From: Schistosoma haematobium | Lineage: Eukaryota; Platyhelminthes; Trematoda; Strigeidida; Schistosomatidae | NCBI RefSeq assembly: GCF_000699445.3 | Contig: NC_067196.1 | Location: 48,401,364 to 48,465,363 of the forward strand | Length of the DNA: 64,000 bases | Direction of reading: 5' to 3' | Shown: piece after piece, positions 38,701 to 50,700 of the stretch | Layout of the letters: each line of letters opens with the position of its first letter | Position numbering within the stretch: the first letter of the stretch is position 1 | Notes under the pieces: model-generated | Databases searched by the model: none | The model's input: only the letters and a program-made list of their open reading frames with translations | What the model was told of the DNA's origin: nothing | Made by a program: the position numbers and the translations under genes

Positions 38701-41700
38701 ATTAAAGACATTTAATCTATGTTGTTGCATTTTGGGTAGCTGTAAAAGGGAGAAAAGAAACGTAGTGAACCGCAAAGAATGAGAAAAAAACGATAGCAAG
38801 ATCTTAAGTTTCTTAATCGATGTCAGGTGATGGTAAAAATCGCAACCAAATTATATGGAATCCTCCACAAAACTACCTTAACTTATGGTGAAAGTTACAT
38901 CACAAATATAAGTACCACATAACATTTTTCAGTCAATGTATCAATTATATAATACAAAAACGACATACTCTTTCAGTGTTGGATTAATGTCAGTTGGGAG
39001 ATAATCTCTGAGTAAATCACTTTTACGCAGTAGTAACATTAAAGCATGATATGGGCGTATTTTATCCATTGCATTCCAAATAGCCATTGGTCGAACAGCG
39101 ACTATACACTTAGAAATTCCATCATTATTGTTTAAACAATAAGCTTTGTGTGGTAGACAAAAACAGACTGGATAAATCTCGTTAATCTATTTTATGGAGT
39201 AGAAAGAAAGACAGTAAGACAATAGCATCCCTTAATAATCATATCAATAATAATAAGATTTTCTGAAATTACTTACCTTTAAATATAGATCTTGATAGTT
39301 TACTAACGAACCAATACGGTAAATTTATTGAAATTATGAACCAGTCAATTTTAGACCACCACTCAAAACCTGGAAGCATTGGACTGTAGTTTTGTCGTAG
39401 TATCGGACTCTTCAGCAGCGCACATCCACGAATCCGCACACGGGATTCGAACCCAAGACCTACGGTTTCGCGTGCGAACGACTAACCTATAAACCACTGA
39501 GCTGGCATCCAATGGTGATGATGTCCAACTTCAAACAATCCACGGCGTCGCGCGAGACATCAACCTAACATTAATCGGTTCATTATTTTAATTCAACAAT
39601 CTCCACAACCCCAAACTGAAAACTACAAATTCAGATTAAACTCTACAAACTAACACAGAATATTTATTCGACTCTTTTTGTTAGAATTCGTATTTATGAA
39701 TTTATATATATTACAATTATAACTGTTAACGTTAAGTAGCTCTTAAACTATAAGTTAACATGTAAAGTCTAAATGGAAACGGTAAACTAGTAAACGAGAT
39801 CACAGAAAACAACATCTCGTGATCTAAAATACGTAACAATAGATATCAAAATCATAAGTATGCAGTCTATTGAAATAAAAAAATTCTCAATACACCAGAT
39901 ATCCAAGTATGTTGGTTGGAACAATCAATTAGGAAATGAACTTTTGATCGCATGTTAACAAAAAACGAATGTTGTGTTGTGTTTACAGAGTTAATATTAA
40001 GTCCATCAACTTCATCACTGTATTCCATACACATGACTGATAGGTCACATAAATTTCCGTTCCCAAATCTTTGATTTCCGACAACCGAAACCCTGATAAA
40101 TAATCGTAAGTACATTTTACTATTTAGATTAATAACGTGTGACTACATCGATAAAATACAAGATAATAAATAATAAATTTCAATACGTACATAACCAGGT
40201 TTTTTTTTATGCAAGATGAGCAATTCACTTGAAGTTAATTTGCTGTGATCCTTGAACACCAAAAAATAGAACTAGGATTGTACTATAAATTAACTGTTTA
40301 GTAAATGTTTATTAAAAATATAGGAAACAGTTAACCAAAAATTATCTTCTTGAGATTCTATTTCTTCATTTCTTCACCTCATTTTATCAATACATATTTC
40401 GGCTTTTAAAAAATTTACATTATCATCTATATTTTTTTCTTAAATTTCGGCCAAAATAGTGTAGAATAAGACATTAAGGATAGAAACTCAATATATTTTC
40501 AAACTGCTATTTTTCTAAAGAGAATAAACTTAGTTCAAATTTTTATAATAAGAATGATACAATACATTCTTTGTCAAGTGTATTTGTTTTCTTGACGTTT
40601 GTGTGAACAACGATTATATTATTGATTTACCGTAATTAGGAAACCAGACGACTAATGTCTAGAAGTATATTAAATATTTATTTACAAATTAACGGTTTAT
40701 ATTACGGAATGTATATTGGTAAACTGTTGGGGAGATAAAAAAAAACTCGATAAAAGTTAAGAAAGGCTCTGAAAGCACTGAGAAGCGTCTTATCTAATCA
40801 GAGTTCAGTAAGTTTTACCAGAAACATCTAGAGAGTGAGAAGTCACATGTCGGGTTTCTGATTGGATGATTACTTATACTGCTACTATGTTTAGTAGGGT
40901 TCCTGAATTTTCGGGAAACCCAAAGACGTCTAAAATACCATAAAAACCCTATATTTCCCATACATGAACGAAGCTTTGGAGTAAAGTGTTTCTTACATAT
41001 TTCGCGTCTTATCTCTCGTGTTTAAGTCGCTGTATAGATCTAGCCTGAGGGTTACTAGAAGAGCTTAGGGACCAAATCTAGCGTTCAATTAGCAAGACTT
41101 ATCGTAAACATTGGTAAAAAGTCCTACACCTCATCTTTATGAGTCTGGATACTTGTTATATTGATTCAATTTTGTACAATTTTTTTCGAAAACCCAGGTT
41201 GAACAAACAATCAAAGTAAGCTTGCAGAAAATGAAAATTCACTTACTTTAACGTTCACATGGCCTGTTTTACAAACTGAATCAAGTATGCTTTTTAGTTC
41301 AGCGCATAAAGATGATATTTGAACTAATTTTTCAAGTGGATTCATTGTAGTTACGTCATTTATCTTATCATGAAAATCATCAGAATTATTATAAGAGTTA
41401 TTTGCAGATATATTTTCATTGATTGATTGATTTGCATTTAACGCATTTGGTAGCTTAGATTCATTGCATTCTTGATCCATGACAGAATTAACAAAATTAG
41501 TATCTCTATCAGAATTAGAACTTTCTGCGATTTTGATATAACGTTTATTTGAAAAGAATTGAGATGACTTGGAAAAGTTTAAGTTATCTGGTCCATATTT
41601 ATTTGTGTTGTAGTCTGTTGTTAAGTTACCGGACCATGAATTAGTATCAGCATAAGAATATTTCTCTAGAGTAGAAACAATAATATCTCTTTGATCTCTA

Positions 41701-44700
41701 AGGTAATTAAACACTAATTCTGCACGTCTTACTTGAGAACCGATCTAGGAGGATTTAAGAGAATGAATACAAAACCACTAGTGGATTAAATCTTGTTAGA
41801 AAAATAAGTATTTTAAAAAAATATTCTTCCCAATCAAAATTCTCAAAACAATTAATAACTTAATTTACTACCGGTCGATTAAACATAAATAAGAAAGTTT
41901 GGTTCAGTTAAGAGTTCTCTTTTCGGCTGAACCAAACTTTTTTATTTATTGTCTTAATGGATATATTGTACTGATTCAATATAAAATGAAGGTTATTGTT
42001 ATTGTTCTAAAACATAATTACCAGACTTCTTGGAGGTAAATTGAATTATTGGATAGTTCATTTACACTAAAATCTATAAACTTAATTTTCAGGGAAACAC
42101 CATTTTATAATTAGGTTAGAACTTAAAGTCATTAGATTATTAAAATATTGCTTGAACCAATTAGCAGAAAAACTAATTGGCTAACTAGAATTTATAAACA
42201 TCTTGACGGTCATATGGTGATTATTTTTTGTTATAATAAAGATAATGGACACGTATGTGTTTTGTTTATAGCATACCAGCTATTTCAGTAAAGTCTCGAT
42301 GTATTTTTCTACAAGACTAGAATTGAATGACAATAGTCTTTATAAGAGAGCGATAGTTTACATTCTTCATGAGAACAAAACAGTTGTCTAATGATTTTTG
42401 TTTTTTGATAATTATCTAGCTGGTTTAGTTTGTAAATAGTATTATTTTTAAATTGAAGTAACATCGAATTAAATACAATCTGTTTATTAAACATGCAGTT
42501 AACTTTAAATGGTTCTACGCCATTTGTATAAATACTTAGGAATGAAATAAAAGATGGAGCATTACGGTGTCAGATTCTGCACTAACAGTTATAAACTGAG
42601 ACACAAAAAGAAGATCGATATTTAAGATATCAACCATGCACATCAGATCATGAAATTCAGTGGTTAATATGATAAATACATAAATGTACATTGGTTCATG
42701 GTGAAAAACATCTTTAAATTCAGTTAGACTCAAAAAGGCGTCTATGCAGATAATAACCATACAAACACAAGCGACCAGTTGGGGAAAAACTACACAGTCT
42801 CAGTAAGAACCTATGATCTGTGGGGCTTAATCATATCAAGAATGAAACAGTTATTAACAATCCCGTTGGATGACTATCACGCTACACCATAAACCATCTG
42901 GCATTAAGGAGGAAAACCACTAAATTGTGATTTAGTGCTCCGAGGGTATAATACCGACATGAAGATTTGAAGGTCCTAAGTACAACGTTAAGTAGGTTCG
43001 TGAATATATATCGTTGAGAAGTTAGAGACTAAAGCAAAACAGCTATCCAGTTCTTTCTAATTTTTGACTCTCTATGTGATGTCGATCCACAATTAAATTA
43101 TTAAGTTCAACGCTTGAATGAGTTATCGTTGTTTATTGTTAGAGAGTAATATAAATCTTAAAAATTTTAATCATTAAATAATAGTACAAAAAGCTTAGTG
43201 AATAAAATGATTAGACGGCAAATACAACCAACAACAGTCACTCACCAATCTGGATAATTCAGTAAGATAAGACAATACAGATGGAGGTGCAGACGAATCC
43301 ATCAAAAAACCAACAGTGAAACTAATCATAGTTGTCCGTGATAACTCGTTATCACAACTTTTGGTATTACAATCTTCAGTATCTTCAATAAGTCCAATGG
43401 TTTCAATATCAGACGGGGATAAATTAAATGCAGCTCCAATAAATATATTGTGGTCTAACTTTGAAAATTATACAAACCAGGAAATATTTACAAATAAATG
43501 AGAGAAACTGTCCAGAGAAATAGTAATTTTTACAGAAAAAAAGAGAAAACTACAGTAACGAAAACAAGTTTTTTAAATCCCGACTTGTTTACAGTGTCGT
43601 TTGCTGATCTATCTTCAAATCAGGTAGTCAAGAAATGTTCATACAAGAATTTATTCTTTTTCTTACAAAATGTAGTGGGAACAATTCATACTTAGCTTTA
43701 CAGGTGTATGTATCCACATCGTCCGATGCTCTTTATTAATTTGATATGATTTTTGGATTTTTCAAGAACTTGAAACAGTTGAAAAGTCACTGAAAATCAA
43801 ATAATGCTAAATAGATATTTCATCTTATTTTGGGACTTGTCAGAACTTTGGGTCCACCTTTCATTCTTAGTTTGATTAAAATTTCAATACCTTTCCATAT
43901 TGCTAGTTATTCATTGCTTATCCTACAAGTCAGACAATTTCTCGCCCCATGAAAAATAGTTTTTCAAATAATTACTCATGTAATATAGTTGTGTGTATAT
44001 GTTTAGTTTGATTAGCTTCCTAATTTACAAAATAAGCCGAAAAACAAATTAATAATGCATATGTGGTAAAATATTATATCCTTAAGTTTTTAAACATAAC
44101 ATATTCCTATAATACTATAGTAATCATAATGTGCTAAAATTACCTTGATGTAGATTTTACGTTGAAGAGCTTGAGTTTGTTGATGTAAAAGACTAAGTAA
44201 TACATTGGCTGGAATACCTTCTATATTTGAAATCCCTAAATTTCCAATTAAAGGGGATTCAGTAGAAGGAACCTGCAATGATGGATCAGTAGAATACAGA
44301 CTTCCAAGAACTATATTAGGATTGGACAAATTTGTAGTTACACCCCCAACTGGATTACTCGGAGATAATGAACTCGTAGTACACAAACTAGAGTTGATAT
44401 TTGAACAAATCGTTGGACAATTATTTAACGTACGATCTGCTGAGCCCATAAAATTCTGATTCAGCCCAGCAGTGATAGGACCATTCCCGAAACTACTTTC
44501 ATTGAAAAACATGGTGCGTTCAGAGATTAACTAGGACAATAATAAATACAGATATAGATACTAATTTAAAATTCACAAAACCATGCCTCTTTATTGACAA
44601 ATCAAGTGTTAGTATACTATCAAATAGTTAAAAGTGAGCACTACTGAAAGTTAAACATGTGTGTAAATTCAAATAAATAGGTTCGTTAGATGATCCATTT

Positions 44701-47700
44701 GCTGAAAAGAGATAAACAGACAGATAGCCTAAACAATGCAGTCTAGTATAAGACTACTTTGAATTACGTTTAAAACAAAATTAACTGTGATACGAGGAAT
44801 TTCGCGCAAGAAATGAAACAAAAATCAATTTGACCGTTTCCCAGACATAACATTACTTGACTAACTTTGAGAACATGCACGTCTGGTACTGATATGTTCT
44901 CCCCCACGATTCATCGTTTAACAAATCGAATGATGAGGTAGTGAATTTGCGTCAACTGAGACAGTTAAGACGTGCATTACGTGCTGCAGTGTGTCCTCAC
45001 CCTCTTGAACAAAATGTGTACGCAGTTGATTTTGTGAGCTCTTAGGTTGTTGCTATTGTAGTTGAGGATTTGATCTGTATGGGTCGGTTTCCTATACACT
45101 TGAGGACGTATTTCAAAAGAACGGCTACCCAATAAAATTCATCAAAAAATAACAACCGCACGCAGCATCAGAATTCAAGTCAAGCAGAGAAATCAACAAA
45201 AGGATCGCTCTACCATACATAAAAGGCATATCAGAAACCGCAACAAGACTGCTGAAAACCTTCGGGATAGGTGTGGCACACAAACCGACAAAATCATTAC
45301 AATCAATCCTATGCAAACCAAAGGATGAAATAACAGAGGAAAACAAATCAAATATCATCTACAAAATAAATTGTGCCAACTGCGAAAAACACTACATCGG
45401 ACAAAGCGAACGCCGCCTACACGAAAATCAATTCGCAGTCAAACGCCATGATATCTCCTCACTTATATCAATACACGTGGACAACTGCGGACACTCATTC
45501 GATTGGAAAAATGTGGAAATCTTGCACAGAGGAAACTCCAAAAACACCGGAGAATTTGTAGAAGCCTGGCACTCAGGTCAATCAGCAATCAACAAGCATA
45601 TTGAAATCAATCCAATTTACCAACCAATCAGGAAAATCATGCACAAATATACGAACAAAAATCAAACCAACGGGAGACACAACCAAAACAAAGAAGTAAG
45701 CAATGACAAATTTAAGGTCAATAAGAACCAATCAACATCGAGGTGCACAGAACAAGCTATGAAACACATATGGAGAAATTCGAAAGCTTCACTTCTATCT
45801 GAAGCTTGTGCTGATGATGTCGTTCAGAAGAACGGTGAAAGCTCCACGACCAAACCATCCAGCTCAGAGAACAAAATCCCATCAAAATCATCCACCTGAG
45901 CTACAAATCTTCTCCACCATCACAATACCTTATATGCTTAACTTTTATTATTATCATTATAACTATTACTAACTCTGCTACTCTAACTCCGCCTGGAGTC
46001 CCTCCGGGGGCTTCTACCAGTCCCAAGCCCGGATAAAGGAGGAGGGTTAGGCATGAAATTAGCGATTCCATCCCGTGGAAAACTAACTCGCTAAAAAACA
46101 CTAACCAGAAAAATTATTTGAACCTTTTAAACTCTGCCCTGGGAGTCAGAAGGTCTTCATTTAGAAGAACTATGACGCCTCATAATGAAAGCCGAATTCC
46201 TTCGGAAGTTACGAGGTCGATGCCCCTTCTGACAACCAGAGTAACCATTTATTTAGGTACATGGAATGTTCGTACAATGTGGGACACCGGTAGAGCCTTC
46301 CAAATTGCTGCAGAAATGAGGAGATACAACCTAGAGGTGCCTGGGATCAGTGAAACACATTGGACGAAAGTTGGACAACAACGACTAACTTCAGGGGAGC
46401 TTCTGCTATACTCCGGCCATGATGAAGAAAATGCCCCACATACACAAGGAGTTGCAGTGATGCTGTCCAAACAAGCACAAAATACACTTATAGGGTGGGG
46501 ATCTCATGGACCAAGGATAATCAAAGCCTCCTTCAAAACAAAGAAAGAGGGCATGACAATCAACGTCATCCAATGCTATGCGCCTACCAACGGCTACAAT
46601 GAAAACACTAAAGATCAATTCTACAATAGGCTGCAGTCAATCGTCAAGAAGTGCCCAACAAAGGACTTGACCATTCTGATGGGAGACCTAAATACCGAGG
46701 TTGGAATGAACAACATCGGATATGAAGACAGCATGGGACGACACAGACTGGGAGAAAGGAACGAAAATGGTAAGAGATTTGCAAACCCATGTGCCTTCAA
46801 TAAACCGGTCGTAGGTGGCACTATATTCCCACATAAACGCATTCACAAAATCACATGGACTTCACCGGATCACACTACACAAAACCGAATCGACCATATC
46901 TGCATCAACAAAACGTTCAGGAGGACGATGGAGGATGTGAGAACCAATACGGCCTTTCTTCGGGATACTGACAAACTCAACAAATGCAGGATAGTCCTCA
47001 GCAACAAGTTCCAGGCCTTTCATGATCTACTCAATGGAGAAGGAACTACTGCGGAGAGCAACTGGAAGGGGATCAAAGAGGCAATCACTTCAACATGTCA
47101 TGAGGTCCTGGGCCACAAGAAGCACCATCACAAGGAATGGATCACTGTTGATACACTGGATAAGATTCAAGAACGGAGGAACAAGAATGTAGCAATCAAA
47201 ACCAGTCGAACAAGAGCAGAAAAAGCCAAGACACAAGCTGAATACACAGAAGTAAACAAAAAAGTGAAGAGAAGCATCAGAACCGACAAACGTAAATATG
47301 CGGAAGATTTAGCAACGACGGCGGAAAAGGCTGCAAGAGAAGGAAACATGAGACAACTGTATGACATAACAAAGAAACTCTCTGGAAATCGCCGCAAAGC
47401 AGAACGACCAGTGAAAAGCAAGGAAGGCAAGGTAATCACCAACATTGAAGAACAGCGAAACAGGTGGGTAGAACACTTCAAAGAACTCTTGAGTCGACCA
47501 ACCCCACTCAACATCGAAGCAGCATCCACGGCCCTCCCAATCAATGTTGGCCCACCAACAATTGAAGAAACCAGCATGGCCATCGGACAAATCAAGAGTG
47601 GCAAAGCAGCAGGATCAGACAACATTCCAGCAGAGGCACTAAAAGCAGACGTAGCGGCAACTGCAAGGATACTCCACATCCTCTTCAATAAGATTTGGGA

Positions 47701-50700
47701 TGAGGAACAAGTACCAACAGATTGGAAAGAACATTGCATCTCACTGTGATAATGGGATGTGGCAACTTGAACCGGTGCTCATATGTGCCAGGCTCAACGT
47801 TACATATGATTGGCTGACCCACCTTTGAATTGATTTTCCTAACTCATGACTAGGCTGAATGGGAAGAAATTTAGTACGGGAAGCCCTATCAAAGACTATG
47901 ATAATATACCAACTGTATTTACAAATACAGGTAATTATAAAAATAGTATGGATATGGTAGCTGAACTTTCAGTCAGTGAAAAAATATAAATATAATTAAA
48001 ATCCTGCATTTATTACAGATAGTCATGTTGAAACAAGTTGATATTGAATACCGCTAATCTGAAATAATCAATTTATAATTTTAAAAATATGCACTAGTAC
48101 ATACAACTTTATAATGTTATAATGAACTCTATTAGCACGTTTAGAGTTTGAATACAGCTTCTTGTCATTACCCTTTTTGTAAATTGTTATATTTTTAATT
48201 AATTTACATTATATATCTACTGCATATAAACGTACATTTTTTATCAATAGAATACTGTATTTATTTAGTGTAACGTATAAAAGCCTGAGACAATAAAGAT
48301 CAATTGTAATCATAGTAATCAAGCATCAATGTAAATCCAGAAGTATTGTGTCAGCAACCAAAGGCACTTTCTATCGTTTCAATCAATAAAAATAACCTCA
48401 GTTAATTATCAAATAACCTATAAAGTTTATTATTTAATATATAGTACGCAAAATTGAAAGAGGATGATAGTACTTACACTGAGTGCGAATGGGTTTTCAC
48501 TATTTTTATGACCTCGAATATGGCCCGTATTTTTTAATCTAGGACTAGGAGTGATTGCCTCTATGGTTGAACTACCAACAGATGTAGGACCCCTGAAGAA
48601 ATATCCATCGTAGAGAAACAATTTCATGACAGCAAAAAAAAACAGAATATTTACGGTCATAGAAAATTAGTGAAATACAGTAATTTCTATATGACTATAA
48701 ATGGAGATTAGACGACTGTCGTCAGTTAAACAAATGAAATAAGAAAGATTATTAAAAATACACACATGAATGGTAATTAGGACGAACAAATCAGGAAGTT
48801 TTATTACGTGCAAGAGTTTCCATTATGTCAAGTGTAGTTCTAAGGTACAAAAAAATCTATTTTTAGATGAATCACGGACTACTCAAACTAAGAACGGACC
48901 TATCAATAAAGTATATTTATACAATCTATTTTCTTCTTGCCTCGATTCATTTTTCAAATCATTGTTATGCTTACACCAATAAATAAGCAAACTGGTAAAT
49001 ATTACCTTTCATAAAATTAAATTTACCGTCAGAAATTAGACGTGAACTTCAGGGAAATATGCAACGAACTAACAAACTAAGTAAACTGTTCTCAATCTAA
49101 AGGTAAACGAAAAAAATAAGAAGTCCATGATGTAGAGAAATGGTAGATGTATCATTTGAAAATCACTTTGGCAAACAATTATTATTATTATTAGTTATGT
49201 GTGACATGACAGTTTAATGTCTTAGACACTACACTTTCTGCCATTCAATCGTAGTTTCGAAATCTACGCATAAATCAAGGTTTCGGGTGTTTAAAGGTAT
49301 CATTTACTTAAGCACTATGCAAATGCAATAAATTCAAAGACTTATAAGTAGTCGATTGCACTACCCGATGTATTCTTTTGAAAACGCTTTTTCAGTACTC
49401 CCAACGAATTTAAAATTCTTATTAATTTCTCAAACAATCATTATTAGGAGCCAAACCATAGCTGCTACCTCGAAGTGGACGTCAGACATGCTCAATCGAG
49501 CTATATTGACTGGAACACATGTTCCTGTAAATCCTATCATACCAGGAGAGTCGGCTGGAGAACGGTAAGACTAAAGGTGGTAACTTAAGGATTGAGGAAG
49601 AAGTCGTACTGCTCACTGTAGAGGGGTGTGCAGAAGGTGTTTCTTTCAAACGACCAGTATCTGAAGCAATGCCATTTTCTCCCAAAGGAAAGAAGGGATT
49701 AGAAAAGGTCGAGCCCAAAAATGTCACACCTGATCCTATGGGTTTCCGTCTTCAGCGGTAACACCTTGTGAAATGAGGAGCTAACGCACCAAAAACTCCA
49801 TAAGAGCCGTGTGCGACCAGCCTTGAGCGGTTGTTTCTTGGGCTTTGCGCTCATTCTCAAGGTCGTTAAGGCCACCGCTAATTCCACCCCTTTTTAAGAT
49901 CACTAAAGAAATATCCTTCCACAGTGTTGGTAACCGAGAAGCGACAACCACCCTTATACCTCTACCATCAACTGAAATCATCCTGTTGACGATAAAATCC
50001 CTCCCTCACTTCATAATAATTCTTCCATCTACACGACTAACCCATATATATCCTTAACACCAAACGCCATCAGTGATAATGATTCAAGTTCACGAAATGT
50101 TATTCCTCGTCTCCTGAAACCACGTTCTAAACTGCATGTTGGAGCTTTTGATGTTTGAACATTGTGTCAAATACGACAACGGGCTTTCTTAGCAAGAACT
50201 GAAGAATCTCGCGTCGTCGATATATGATGCGTCTCCGTAAAGCACATACAAGATCCAAGTACGGTCATTAATCTGACCTCACGTTGTCAACATAAAAAAC
50301 CAGAGCGATTTAATCTTCTTGCATCTGTGTACCCCACTGCTAATTCCCGTGGATCCTCTGGTGTAGGTACAGCATTAAGTTCGAAAGAGAAATAAGCTCT
50401 TCTTGGCTGGATTCCAATCGACAGTTACTTGAGCGCTGTCCGACTAAACGGAAAAGATAGGGACTGATGAACTAACTGATCGACAATAATGGAAGCAAAG
50501 TGTAGTTTTCTGCTGCGTACAAAAATTTTTAAACATTGACACTCGATATTAAATATGGATTTCAGAGATGACATTACATTCTACACTTTAGAGTTTGCTC
50601 ATTAACCGAAAGGATAGAATTTCACAGAAAACAAATCAGTTAAAGCTCTCATTTCATAACACCACAGAAGGAAGAAGTTAACAAAGTTCAAAGATAGTCA

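Larger units (their letters stand above)
28856..38968. other. NPRL3 intron 6 with nested gene and repeats
   Basis: A 10,113-bp intron. It holds a degenerate tRNA-like SINE remnant (29290-29430), a small minus-strand open frame (30904-31128), the antisense GPCR gene (32639-33871) and a SINE (36022-36272). The remainder, including 34043-36021 and 36273-38968, is AT-rich with no gene seen. The 35160-35600 and 38470-38640 stretches are less AT-rich and may be old dispersed repeats. Confidence 0.7.
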
